Origin: Dietzia timorensis
Lineage (GTDB): Bacteria; Actinomycetota; Actinomycetes; Mycobacteriales; Mycobacteriaceae
Assembly: GCF_001659785.1 (NCBI RefSeq)
Contig: NZ_CP015961.1
Location: 496,001-560,000 of the forward strand
Direction of reading: 5' to 3'
DNA: 64,000 nt
The translations under genes and the position numbers were made by a program. The notes beneath the pieces were generated by a model. It saw only the letters and a program-made list of their open reading frames with translations, did no database searches and was not told the origin of the DNA. This document shows positions 17,705-29,262 of this stretch, piece by piece (the stretch's first letter is position 1; the number at the start of each line of letters is the position of its first letter).

Positions 17705-17899
17705 GTCAGAATCCCCCTCGTACGTGGAGTCGGCGAAGATCCAAAAATACCAAGAGGGTGCGCCAATGGCTGTATCGCACGACACGCGAGGACGCCCGTA
17801 TTCCGCGAAGCGGAAATAGTGCAGGGCGCGCGGCGGCGAGCAGTGCCATCATTGGCAGCACAGAGAGTCCGTGCACCCTGCCTGAAGGAGAGTGGAAAA

Positions 17900-19258
17900 G
17901 TGCCCGCACCACAGAATGCCGAAGCGCGCGAAGTCTACGAGAAGGAGCGCGCCCACGTTCTCGCCCCGTGGACCGCCTGGGGCAAGCACGACCCGATGGT
18001 CGTGACGAAGTCCGAGGGCGTCTACCTGTGGGACGGCGACGACAACAAGCTTCTCGACTTCACATCGCAGCTGGTCAACACCAATATCGGGCACCAGCAT
18101 CCGGTCGTGGTCAAGGCGATCCAGGACCAGGCTGCCGAGATGTGCACCATCAACCCGGCGCACGCGAACGCCGCCCGCGCCGAGGCCGCGCGCCTCATCT
18201 CGTCCATCGCGCCGGAGGGGATGAACCGGGTGTTCTTCACCATGGCCGGCACCGAGGCCGTGGAGCACGCGATCCGGATGGCGCGCCGCCACACCGGCCG
18301 CGTGAAGACCCTGTCGGCATTCCGTTCGTACCACGGTGCGACGACGACCTCGATGAACCTCACGGGCGATACCCGCCGCTGGGCCAACGACTACGGCAAC
18401 ACCGGCGCCGTGCACTTCCACGCGCCGTTCCTCTACCGCTCGCAGTTCTACGCCGAGACCGAGGAACAGGAGTGCGAGCGCGCCCTGCAGCACCTCGACG
18501 ATCTCATCGCGCTCGAGGGACCCGACCACTTCGCGGCGCTGATCATCGAGTCCATCCCGGGCACCGTCGGCATCATGGTCCCGCCGGCCGACTACCTGCG
18601 CGGTGTACGCGAGATCTGCGACAAGTACGGCATCGTCATGATCTGCGACGAGGTCATGTCCGGGTTCGGACGCGCCGGTACGTGGCTCGCGCTCGACAAC
18701 TTCCGCAACGGCCCGGACGACTGGACCCCTGATCTCATCACCTTCGCGAAGGGTTCGAACTCCGGGTACATCCCGCTCGGCGGCGTCATCATCCACGACC
18801 GCATCGCCGAGTCGTTCAAGGACACCCCGTACACCGGCGGCCTCACCTATGCCGGGCATCCGCTCGCGTGCGGTTCGGCGGTGGCCACGATCAACCTCAT
18901 GCGCGACGAGGGCATCGTCGAGCACGCGAAGAAGCTCGGCGAGGAGGTCATCGGCCCGCGCCTGCGCGAGATCGCCGAGAAGCACCCGTCGGTCGGCGAG
19001 GTGCGCGGGCTCGGTTGCTTCTGGGCGCTCGAACTGGTGAAGAACCAGGAGACCCGCGAGCCGCTCGCGCCGTACGGCGGATCGAGCGAGGCGATGGCGA
19101 AGGCGATGGGTGCGGCCAAGGCCGAGGGCGTGTTGTTGTTCATGAACTACAACCGCTTCCACGTTGTGCCGCCGCTCGTCATCACCGAGGAGCAGGTGCG
19201 CGAGGGGCTCGACGTGCTCGACCGCGCCCTCGACGTCGCCGACGGCTACGTGGACTGA
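17900..19258 (+). CDS. Class III PLP-dependent aminotransferase
   Basis: The fold is that of 4-aminobutyrate/ornithine-type aminotransferases. The PLP lysine lies in ITFAKGSNSGYIPLGG and the conserved Asp in MICDEVMSGFGR. Its 452 residues are typical. The start is GTG 17900 with AGGAG nine bases upstream. Close relatives in mycobacteria and corynebacteria are annotated simply as aspartate aminotransferase family; beta-alanine, taurine or other omega-amino acids are possible substrates. It stands alone, divergent from the serine hydrolase, so context does not decide. Confidence 0.85.
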   Translation: MPAPQNAEAREVYEKERAHVLAPWTAWGKHDPMVVTKSEGVYLWDGDDNKLLDFTSQLVNTNIGHQHPVVVKAIQDQAAEMCTINPAHANAARAEAARLISSIAPEGMNRVFFTMAGTEAVEHAIRMARRHTGRVKTLSAFRSYHGATTTSMNLTGDTRRWANDYGNTGAVHFHAPFLYRSQFYAETEEQECERALQHLDDLIALEGPDHFAALIIESIPGTVGIMVPPADYLRGVREICDKYGIVMICDEVMSGFGRAGTWLALDNFRNGPDDWTPDLITFAKGSNSGYIPLGGVIIHDRIAESFKDTPYTGGLTYAGHPLACGSAVATINLMRDEGIVEHAKKLGEEVIGPRLREIAEKHPSVGEVRGLGCFWALELVKNQETREPLAPYGGSSEAMAKAMGAAKAEGVLLFMNYNRFHVVPPLVITEEQVREGLDVLDRALDVADGYVD

Positions 19259-19317
19259 CCCCGCTTTCCCGGGTCACCCGGCACACGGTCGACCGCAGCG
19301 CCCGCGGGGCGGAGAGC

Positions 19318-19764
19318 TCAGCCGAGCCCTTCGCCCCGCGGGTACTTCTTTATCTGTAGCTCCAGCCCGCGCACGCCGGTCGCGCGATCGAGCACCGTGA
19401 GGTTGTGCGCCGCCCGCTCATCGCCGCGCATCGCGGCCTCTCCCCACCACCGGCCGGCCGCCTCGAAATCCTGCACGTTGAACGCGCAGACGCCGAGATT
19501 GAACAGTGCGCCGACGTCATGCTGGCGGGCAGCGCGCGACCACCATTCCTCCGCGGCGATCAGTTCGAGTCGTTCGTCTGCGGCAAGGGCGAGGCGGTAC
19601 ATCGCGGCGATATCGCCACCCAGGGCTGCGCGTTCGTTAGCGGAGCGGCGCGCGCCGTCGGGGTCGTTCTCCGGCTGGAGCATCGTGGGGTCGTAGTCGA
19701 TCTCGTCCGCGCCGGCGAGTTCCAGGTGCAGCCAGCGCCGCGCATCCTCGGTATCGTGGTCCAC
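19318..19764 (-). CDS. Sel1/TPR-like repeat protein
   Basis: The 148-residue protein consists of short paired helices: AAMYRLALAADE, AAEEWWSRAARQHDVGALFNLGV, and FEAAGRWWGEAAMRGDERAAHNL resemble Sel1-like repeats (A..LG..Y...G pattern). Such repeats act as protein-binding scaffolds. The start GTG 19764 follows GAGGGGG by about five bases. No signal peptide. The gene faces away from the holin-like gene, with about 110 bases between them. Its partner and role are unknown. Confidence 0.65.
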   Translation of the reverse strand: MDHDTEDARRWLHLELAGADEIDYDPTMLQPENDPDGARRSANERAALGGDIAAMYRLALAADERLELIAAEEWWSRAARQHDVGALFNLGVCAFNVQDFEAAGRWWGEAAMRGDERAAHNLTVLDRATGVRGLELQIKKYPRGEGLG

Positions 19765-19877
19765 GATTGCCCCCTCTTTCCATTCGCGGCGAACCCGCGC
19801 ATCGAGTCTAATGCGCTCGGGCCGCGCGTGAGTGCAGCTGCGCCGCAACAGTGTGGGGAAGAAAGGTAGCCGCCCGC

Positions 19878-20324
19878 ATGGGACTGTTCTCGTTCCTCGT
19901 CCGCATCGCCGCAAACGCGCTGGCCCTCTGGCTCGCCGCCTCGTTCGTCGACGGCTTCGGCCTCGGCCGCATGGACTTCAACTTTGTCGGCTTCGACAAC
20001 CTCGATACCGTCGCGCCCCCGCACGACACGCAGTTCTGGATCAGCCTCGCCGTCGTCGCCCTCGTGTTCACCCTGGTCAATATGCTCGTGCGGCCCGTCG
20101 TCAAACTCCTGTCGCTGCCGCTGATCATCCTCACCCTCGGGCTGTTCCTGCTGGTAGTCAACGCGCTCATGGTCATGCTCACCGGCTGGATCTCCACCCA
20201 ACTCTCCTTGGGGCTCTACGTGGGCGGCTTCTGGCCGGCGCTGTGGGCGGGCGTAGTCATCGCGCTGGTCAACTGGGTCATCGGCCTACTCATACCCACC
20301 AGGAATGACGGCGGACGCCGCTAA
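19878..20324 (+). CDS. Four-helix membrane protein, phage-holin-4-like family
   Basis: A 148-residue protein with four hydrophobic segments at about residues 5-25, 50-68, 76-102 and 112-135, and a short basic tail. The motif NMLVRPVVKLLSLPL between segments two and three is the family mark of the bacterial phage-holin-4/YvlD group (NxxVrPilklltlPl). The name is historical; most members are chromosomal membrane proteins of unclear role. Start ATG 19878 has a distant purine-rich tract upstream. A Nudix gene follows 15 bases later, suggesting an operon. Confidence 0.75.
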   Translation: MGLFSFLVRIAANALALWLAASFVDGFGLGRMDFNFVGFDNLDTVAPPHDTQFWISLAVVALVFTLVNMLVRPVVKLLSLPLIILTLGLFLLVVNALMVMLTGWISTQLSLGLYVGGFWPALWAGVVIALVNWVIGLLIPTRNDGGRR

Positions 20325-20339
20325 CCAGGAGGACCCACA

Positions 20340-20783
20340 GTGAGCACCCCTACGAACCTATCCGGCACCGGCAAGACCATCTCGGTATCCGCGGTGATTC
20401 TCCGCGACCGCGCCGGCCGCTGGCTCACGGTGCGCAAGCGCGGCACGTCGTGCTTCATGCATCCCGGCGGGAAGCCCGAGCCGGGCGAGAGCGCCGCCGA
20501 GGCCGCCCTGCGCGAGGTGGGCGAGGAGATCGGTCTCCGTCTCGACCCCGAAGTGCTCGAGCCGCTGGGCCACGTGCGCACGGCGGCGGCGAACGAACCA
20601 GGCTTCACGCTCCTCGCCGACGTCTTCCTCGCGCCCTGCGCGGTGGACCCGCAGCCCGCGGCCGAGATCGAGGAGCTCCGCTGGATCGATCCACGGCACC
20701 TGTCCGCAGAAGGGCAGCGAAACCCGGAGCTCGCGCCGCTGCTCTACGACTGTGTCCGGATGTGGCCGCACACGGCCTCCTAA
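20340..20783 (+). CDS. Nudix hydrolase
   Basis: The 147-residue protein contains a full Nudix box: GKPEPGESAAEAALREVGEE followed by IG, at about residues 43-65. Nudix enzymes hydrolyse nucleoside diphosphates linked to another group; the substrate is not predictable from the sequence. The start is GTG 20340, with AGGAGG eight bases upstream. It overlaps nothing, but is 15 bases after the membrane protein gene. Confidence 0.85.
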   Translation: MSTPTNLSGTGKTISVSAVILRDRAGRWLTVRKRGTSCFMHPGGKPEPGESAAEAALREVGEEIGLRLDPEVLEPLGHVRTAAANEPGFTLLADVFLAPCAVDPQPAAEIEELRWIDPRHLSAEGQRNPELAPLLYDCVRMWPHTAS

Positions 20784-20790
20784 ATGCCGA

Positions 20791-20860
20791 AGTGCCCCGC
20801 GCCGAAGGGCGCGGGGCACTGGTGCCGCCAAAGCGGGCGGCTGCGCTGCGGCGCAGCCGC
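20791..20860. terminator. Two hairpins between converging nudix and amidase genes
   Basis: A 13-base perfect stem (20791-20803 with 20808-20820) with a four-base loop is followed by a 10-base stem (20837-20846 with 20851-20860). Neither has a T run. They lie in the gap between two genes that face each other and may terminate in both directions. Confidence 0.5.
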
Positions 20861-20867
20861 CAGGAAC

Positions 20868-22037
20868 CTAGGAACCGAGGTTCGGGATCTCCGGCATGGC
20901 CGGCATCGGGATGCCAGTCGAGCCCGGGTAGATGCCGAGGCCTGCGCGGGCCGCGGCGGTCTGGCCGCGCACGGCGCCGAGAGCGTTGTACATCATGTCG
21001 CCGGGGCAGCCGGTGCCCATCCAGTCGCGGTGGCCGTTGATGGCCCAGCGATCCGAGGCGGCACCGTTCTCCGGGTTGACGTAGCGGACGCCGCCGGCCG
21101 GGTTGAGGTTGAGCGCGGCCGAGAGGCGGGCGAGCACGTTGATGAGCGAGCCCCACTGGGCGGGCGACGGCATCGCGCCGGTGAAGTCGCCCATGAGGCA
21201 GACGCCGATGTTGCCGGAGTTATTGCCGCCGACGTGCGCGCCGACGGTGGCCTGCGGGCGGATGCCCGGGATCGGGATGCCCTGGAAGACCGGGATCGGT
21301 CCCGAACGACGACCCTGGTACACGACGCCCGCGGGGTCGATGACGAGCTGGTAGCCGATGTCGCCCCAGCCGTTGGTGAGCGTGTGGTAGCGGTGGAACG
21401 CGCGCATCGTGGCGGCGGTGTCCCAACCGGCAGGGGTCACCGAGTGGTGCACGGTGAGGACCTGGGCCTCGCGGTAGTACGGATCCCACCAGGTGATGGA
21501 CTCGTCGGCGCCCCATGCCCAGCGCGGGACGACGGGGATGCCGAGCACGTCGATGGTCGGCATTCCGGCGTAGTTGACGAGGGCATCGGTGCGGAGCTGG
21601 CCGGTCTCACGGAGGAAATCATCGACAGCTGAGGACCCGGTCGGGCCGACCGCGGAGCCGGCGTAGACCGGGTTGGTGCCCTGCGGGCCGCGCACCTCGA
21701 AGGCCGTCGCGCCGTCGGGGGACGGGACCGCGCCGGAGGCGGGTACGTCACCCTGGTCGTCGCGGGCGCCATCGGGCTTGGGGAAGGGGAGCCAGTCGGA
21801 CCAGCCTTCGGGAAGTGCGAAGCGGACCTGGGTGGCGGCGTCGACACTTCCGGCGGGAGCCTCAACGCCGACGAGGCCCGGATTGGGGAGCGGAACCTCG
21901 CCAGAGGAGCCCAGCGGCAGGCCCTGGGCATTGGCCACTCCGGCGCCGACGGTGCCGGACATAGCGGCACCGAGGCCGACCGCGGACGCGGCACCGGCAG
22001 AGCTCGCGAGGAACGAGCGGCGGTTGATCGATCGCAT
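20868..22037 (-). CDS. Tat-exported peptidoglycan recognition / N-acetylmuramoyl-L-alanine amidase protein
   Basis: The N-terminus has a twin-arginine signal (INRRSFLASSAG) ending near VANAQ. The PGRP/amidase-2 domain spans about residues 165-345. Its zinc ligands are the second His of VHHSV, the His of INGHRDW and the Cys of GTGCPGD; YHTLTNGWGDIGYQ supplies the catalytic Tyr region. It would cleave the amide bond between muramic acid and the stem peptide outside the membrane. Residues 40-160 form an uncharacterised N-terminal domain. The 389-residue length is usual for this group. Confidence 0.88.
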   Translation of the reverse strand: MRSINRRSFLASSAGAASAVGLGAAMSGTVGAGVANAQGLPLGSSGEVPLPNPGLVGVEAPAGSVDAATQVRFALPEGWSDWLPFPKPDGARDDQGDVPASGAVPSPDGATAFEVRGPQGTNPVYAGSAVGPTGSSAVDDFLRETGQLRTDALVNYAGMPTIDVLGIPVVPRWAWGADESITWWDPYYREAQVLTVHHSVTPAGWDTAATMRAFHRYHTLTNGWGDIGYQLVIDPAGVVYQGRRSGPIPVFQGIPIPGIRPQATVGAHVGGNNSGNIGVCLMGDFTGAMPSPAQWGSLINVLARLSAALNLNPAGGVRYVNPENGAASDRWAINGHRDWMGTGCPGDMMYNALGAVRGQTAAARAGLGIYPGSTGIPMPAMPEIPNLGS

Positions 22038-22496
22038 AAAACTAAACTCCAGTGGTCTCGCTTACCGGGTCCGATGAGCTATGGCGGACTGTGGCCGCAG
22101 CATCATCTTCGGTGACGTTTCGGTGGTAGACATACTCCCAACGCAGCTGAGGCTACCTCGCTTACGTGTCCTTTGGGAAATGCTTTGGTTATCTATTCGT
22201 GACTTAATCGCGCCTACAGTGAGCGTTCGTTACAACCGTGACGCAAGTTAAAGCCGCCGAAACCGCGACAGGCTATCTCACCAGTGCGGATAAGCGATTT
22301 CCCAATTTCCTGTGAAAATCGCACGAAATGGGCCCCTTTCACCATCGGGGTGGTCCGCACCACTTTTTCGGGGCCACTTTCGAGGCCCCCTTCGAGGCCG
22401 CCGGTGGGGTGTCCAAGTCCATACGAACGCGCCACAGGGGGCGTCGGGCTGCAACCCGGCGCTCCCTGTGGCGCGAAACCTCAAGCGGGAACCCTG
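22038..22496. other. Non-coding gap between amidase promoter and leuA end
   Basis: This gap of 459 bases has no credible gene. Its left half is the AT-richer promoter region of the amidase gene. At 22429-22474 a long hairpin (11-base perfect arms at 22429-22439 and 22464-22474, plus an inner stem) lies 23 bases after the leuA stop and is probably its transcription end, although no T run follows. Confidence 0.6.
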
Positions 22497-24449
<1,953 letters not shown>

Positions 24450-24497
24450 CTAGAAGTTAGCCCCGCCGCGGCATCGAAGGAGAAGCGCGCGCTGCAT
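24450..24497 (-). CDS. leuA leader peptide, 15 residues with three Leu in a row
   Basis: The frame reads MQRALLLRCRGGANF and ends with TAG at 24450-24452. Three consecutive leucine codons (CTT CTC CTT) make the ribosome sensitive to charged tRNA-Leu. When leucine is scarce, a stalled ribosome would prevent the adjacent terminator from forming. Leucine leader peptides before leuA have been predicted in several actinobacteria. A GATAGT box about 20 bases before its ATG may be the -10 element. Confidence 0.75.
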   Translation of the reverse strand: MQRALLLRCRGGANF

Positions 24498-24578
24498 GCG
24501 GACCACCCTACTATCTGACGGCGGACGGCGCTCGTCCTCCCGCCCGCGCGGCTCGTCTCCGGAGCGGACGAACGACGA

Positions 24579-25022
24579 TCACAGCGGGATGTCGAGGCTC
24601 GATACCTGCGCCCCTCCTTCGTCATACAGCGATGCCCCGGGGCGGGGGACACCCCATAACCTCGTGCAGGCGCAGTCCTCGGCGAAGGCTGCGGCGCGGT
24701 CGATGAGCGCCGAGCTGATCTCGGCGGCCGAGGCAGAGGCGTTGCCTCCGGCGCCAGAGGGGTGTGCGGGGGCGAGGCCCATCTCGTAGACGAAGACCTC
24801 GACGGAGTCCGGCAGGGGAAGCAGGGAGGCGAGTAGGAACCCGAGCGCCCCGCCATTGGAGTCGGTGGCCCAGTACAGCAGCGCCGTCGACGAAGAGAGG
24901 AGATCCGAAACCCATTCTGGCGCTGGGGAAGTGGGGAATAGCTCCGATGCGCCGAGGACCACGGCGGTGTCTCCGGGTCGGAGGCGCCGCACCGTCGTGG
25001 TGCTGTGGCCAGGTCCAGGCAT
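24579..25022 (-). CDS. GNAT-like acetyltransferase (distantly AAC(3)-I-like)
   Basis: The 147-residue protein has the layout of a GNAT enzyme: VRRLRPGDTAVVLGA at the start, VFVYEMGLAPAHPSGAG at the acetyl-CoA motif A position, and a closing segment SLDIPL similar to the end of AAC(3)-I-like enzymes. However, the usual R/Q-x-x-G-x-G/A loop is not well kept (HPSGAGGNA), so acetyl-CoA binding is uncertain. The substrate is unknown and I do not infer drug resistance. It lies between leuA and the DMT transporter on the same strand. Confidence 0.5.
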   Translation of the reverse strand: MPGPGHSTTTVRRLRPGDTAVVLGASELFPTSPAPEWVSDLLSSSTALLYWATDSNGGALGFLLASLLPLPDSVEVFVYEMGLAPAHPSGAGGNASASAAEISSALIDRAAAFAEDCACTRLWGVPRPGASLYDEGGAQVSSLDIPL

Positions 25023-25121
25023 TATCTACATTCTCTGTCGGCGTGCACGGAGGTCGTGGATGTGTCGACAACGATACGTCACGAGGCAATCCGGGGACCG
25101 GGGCGCGCGTGTCCCGGCCCG

Positions 25122-25970
25122 CTATTCCTCGGCCGCGCGGGCGAGGAACACCGTCGCCGCGGCCATGACGACGATGATGCCGCCGATGACCAGCAGTTCC
25201 CAGCCGGAGACGCTGAATCGTTCGCCGAGGAGAAAGAGGCCGAGCGCGATCGAGACCACGGGGGTGGTCACCGTGCTCGCCGGCGCGGCCTGATTGATGT
25301 TGCCCGAGGCGAACGAGGCCTGCTGGACGACGAGCGCCACCGTCGCCGCGATGAGGAGACCGTAGAGCTCGCCGTTGGTGACCACCCCGATGACGCCGTC
25401 GGCGGACAGCCGGGTGACGAGGCCCTTTGCGAACACCGCGACGTAGGCGAAGGCGATGCCGCTGGTGACACCGAGGAGCAGTGCGCGGTAGCGGCGCAAT
25501 TCCTGCCGCGCGATCTTGGACAGCACGCCCATGACCGCCAGGCCCGCGAGCACCGCGGCGAGCCATTCCCACCAGGCCGGGTGCTCCGCGCCTTCGATCG
25601 GGCGGCCGTACACGACGATCGCCGCGACGCACGTGGTGAGGACCGACGCCCACAGCCACTCCCAGCGCGTCGCCGGGCGGTCGGAGAACCGCGAGGCGAG
25701 GGGGAGGGTGAACATGAGCGAGAGCACCGTGATCGGCTGCACGAGGAGAAGCGAACCGAAGTTGAGCGCCGCGGCCTGCAGTGCGAACCCGAGAAGCGAG
25801 GACAGGGTCCCGCCGAGCCAGTACCAATTGAAGATCGAACGAATCGCGGCCTGCGCGCCGGACTCGCCATGACTGGGTGCCTCGGCAGCGGCATGGCGTA
25901 AGACCATGCCGAGCGCGGTGGTGAAGGCGGCCGCAAGAGCGAGTCCGATTGCGTAGTAAGTCGCAGGCAT
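25122..25970 (-). CDS. DMT-superfamily transporter (EamA-like)
   Basis: A 282-residue membrane protein with about nine or ten hydrophobic segments and the two-half repeat of the drug/metabolite transporter group. Typical elements are [21 protein letters not shown] in the first half and the [19 protein letters not shown] segment near the end. The substrate is unknown. I chose ATG 25970 because a GATAAT box ends eight bases upstream, pointing to a leaderless transcript. Confidence 0.8.
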   Translation of the reverse strand: MPATYYAIGLALAAAFTTALGMVLRHAAAEAPSHGESGAQAAIRSIFNWYWLGGTLSSLLGFALQAAALNFGSLLLVQPITVLSLMFTLPLASRFSDRPATRWEWLWASVLTTCVAAIVVYGRPIEGAEHPAWWEWLAAVLAGLAVMGVLSKIARQELRRYRALLLGVTSGIAFAYVAVFAKGLVTRLSADGVIGVVTNGELYGLLIAATVALVVQQASFASGNINQAAPASTVTTPVVSIALGLFLLGERFSVSGWELLVIGGIIVVMAAATVFLARAAEE

Positions 25971-26179
25971 TAGGGACAATTATCACCGCTAATGTTGGGC
26001 GCTGCTCCAGTCGCCCGGGGAAAGCGGGTTCGAACTCGGTAAGATGGTCCCGTGCACGCGGCGCCTCGCTCCCTGTGGCGCTGCGGCGAAAATGCGAAAT
26101 CAATCCGTGTATCTGCCTGTGGGCGTGGCAAGTTTCCTTGCCCCGGTCGGGCCGGCACCGAGGAGGACACGAGACACCC

Positions 26180-27442
26180 ATGGCATTGGTCGTACAGAAG
26201 TACGGCGGCTCATCCGTCGAGTCTGCCGAGAGAATTCGCCGCGTCGCCGAGCGCATCGTCGAAACGAAGAAGGCGGGCAACAAGGTCGTGGTCGTCGCCT
26301 CCGCGATGGGCGACACCACCGATGATCTGCTCGACCTCGCCGAGCAGGTCTGTCCCGCTCCCCCACAGCGCGAACTCGACATGCTGCTCACCTCCGGCGA
26401 GCGCATCTCCAACGCCCTGCTCGCGATGGCGATCTCCTCGTTCGGCATGGAGGCCCGCTCGTTCACCGGGTCGCAGGCCGGCATCATCACCACGAGTCGG
26501 CATGGCGACAGCCGCATCATCGACGTCACCCCGGGCCGCCTGCAGGAGGCCCTCGAGGACGATTCGATCGTCATCGTCGCCGGTTTCCAGGGCGTCTCGC
26601 AGGAATCCAAGGACGTGACGACGCTCGGCCGCGGCGGATCGGACACCACCGCCGTCGCGCTGGCCGCCGCGCTGGAAGCCGACGTGTGTGAAATCTATTC
26701 GGACGTCGACGGCATCTATACCGCCGACCCGCGCATCGCCGCCGATGCCCAGAAGCTCGACAAGATCTCGTTCGAGGAAATGCTCGAGATGGCAGCGGTC
26801 GGCTCGAAAATCCTCAATCTGCGCAGCGTCGAATTCGCTCGCCGATACCACGTGCCGCTGCGCGTGCGTTCCTCGTACACCAACAACCCCGGCACCCTTG
26901 TGGCCGGTTCGATGGAGGACATCCCCGTGGAAGACGCAGTACTCACCGGAGTAGCCCACGACGCTTCGGAAGCCAAGATCACCATCGTCGGCATCCCCGA
27001 CCGCCCCGGTTTTGCCGGACGGATCTTCCGTATTGTCGCCGACGCGGAGATCAACATCGACATGGTGCTCCAGAACGTCTCCAAGTCCGAGGGGCGCACC
27101 GACATCACCTTCACCTGCCCGCTCGCCGCAGGACCGAAGGCCGTCGAGCTGCTCACCAAGGCCAAGGAAGATCTCGAGATCGAGAAGGTGCTCTACGACG
27201 ACTCGGTCGGCAAAGTATCCCTCGTCGGCGCCGGGATGAAGTCCCACCCGGGTGTGACGGCGAAGTTCTGTGAAGCCCTGAGCGAGGCCGGGATCAACAT
27301 CGAACTCATCTCCACCTCGGAGATTCGGATCTCCGTGCTGTGCCGCGAAAGCGAACTCGAGGACGCCGTGCGCGCTCTGCACACCGCCTTCGAGCTGGGT
27401 GGCGACGAAGAGGCCGTCGTCCACGCCGGAACCGGGCGGTAG
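26180..27442 (+). CDS. lysC: Aspartate kinase
   Basis: LysC phosphorylates aspartate, opening the lysine, methionine and threonine pathways. The kinase motif VVQKYGGSS is at the N-terminus, and two ACT domains (about residues 265-340 and 345-415) form the lysine/threonine control site. In corynebacteria the gene also makes a beta subunit from an internal start; here Met 245 ([14 protein letters not shown]) sits at the matching place, but I see no strong ribosome site before it. The ribosome site of the main start is AGGAGG, rather far (13 bases) upstream. A TAAGAT box at about 26040 is a likely -10 element. Confidence 0.96.
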   Translation: MALVVQKYGGSSVESAERIRRVAERIVETKKAGNKVVVVASAMGDTTDDLLDLAEQVCPAPPQRELDMLLTSGERISNALLAMAISSFGMEARSFTGSQAGIITTSRHGDSRIIDVTPGRLQEALEDDSIVIVAGFQGVSQESKDVTTLGRGGSDTTAVALAAALEADVCEIYSDVDGIYTADPRIAADAQKLDKISFEEMLEMAAVGSKILNLRSVEFARRYHVPLRVRSSYTNNPGTLVAGSMEDIPVEDAVLTGVAHDASEAKITIVGIPDRPGFAGRIFRIVADAEINIDMVLQNVSKSEGRTDITFTCPLAAGPKAVELLTKAKEDLEIEKVLYDDSVGKVSLVGAGMKSHPGVTAKFCEALSEAGINIELISTSEIRISVLCRESELEDAVRALHTAFELGGDEEAVVHAGTGR

Positions 27443-27493
27443 ACTCGGGAGGCAGAAGAACCTCCGCCGTCATAGATAGTTGTAGTGAGTTGA

Positions 27494-28576
<1,083 letters not shown>

Positions 28577-28595
28577 GGTTCGCCTTTTGCAGTTT

Positions 28596-28636
28596 GATGC
28601 CCCGGTCGGGATCTTCTCGGCCGGGGCATCGTCTAT
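28596..28636 (+). terminator. Terminator after asd
   Basis: A 10-base perfect stem (gatgccccgg at 28596-28605 with ccggggcatc at 28621-28630), weakly extended inward, is followed by GTCTATT. It closes the lysC-asd operon, 20 bases after the stop. Confidence 0.7.
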
Positions 28637-28679
28637 TAGTGCCGGCTTCCGGCGCGAGTGGGCGGCGCGGCTCTCGCGC

Positions 28680-29123
28680 TCACCAGTGCCAGGCGTAGCC
28701 GCCGACGTTATCGATCGTGCGCTGCATGACCGTGATCGCGGTGATGAATTCGTCGTCGGAGATCCCGCGCCGGCGCTCGACCTCCAACTGCTGCTGCACC
28801 TCGGCAGCGGCGCGGAATTTCTCGCGCCCGGCGACGGTCCAGCGGAGGGTGCCGGAAGCGCTGCGGATCCACCCCTTGTCGAGGAGCGAGTCGATCGCCT
28901 CGTGGATCACGGCGTCGGATTCGTTAGGGCCAACGGTGGCGACGATCTTCTCCTCGCTCACCCCGGCCTCGTCGAGCGAGAGCTGGTGGAGCACCCACCA
29001 TTCGGGCTGCGGAACCCCAACGTCGTTCAGGGCGGAGCGGGTCCTGTGGCCGATCGCCTCGGCTGCGCGGGCGGTCCAGAATCCGATGGGCTGCTTCAGC
29101 GGTGGCTGCATGGGTGTACTCAT
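28680..29123 (-). CDS. MarR family transcriptional regulator
   Basis: The 147-residue protein starts QPIGFWTARAAEAIGHRTRSAL, an N-terminal helix pattern common in actinobacterial MarR proteins, and has a winged-helix core around VPQPEWWVLHQL and HEAIDSLLDKGWIRSASGTLRWTVAGR. MarR proteins usually repress nearby genes and respond to small aromatic compounds or oxidation. The start ATG 29123 has GAGG four bases before it. It is divergent from the secreted protein gene that follows, which may be its target. Confidence 0.8.
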   Translation of the reverse strand: MSTPMQPPLKQPIGFWTARAAEAIGHRTRSALNDVGVPQPEWWVLHQLSLDEAGVSEEKIVATVGPNESDAVIHEAIDSLLDKGWIRSASGTLRWTVAGREKFRAAAEVQQQLEVERRRGISDDEFITAITVMQRTIDNVGGYAWHW

Positions 29124-29262
29124 GCACCTCAAGCTAGAACCTCGACAAAGGTTGAAGTCAAGGGTTCGGCGCAACCGTTCCACTCACGCCGAATCGGCGA
29201 TGCCGGTCCTGCGGGCTTCCTAGTGTTACGTCGAAAGCACGCCGGAAGAAGGGGAGCGGGCG

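Noticed and set aside
15965-17899. Long open frame on the plus strand running into the class III aminotransferase
   Set aside because: It lies antisense to murT and the serine hydrolase; the aminotransferase homology begins only at 17900 and the upstream part is Arg/Gly-rich shadow sequence.
24622-26649. 675-residue frame antisense to lysC and crossing the DMT gene
   Set aside because: The frame is an overlap of real genes on both strands and has no domain.
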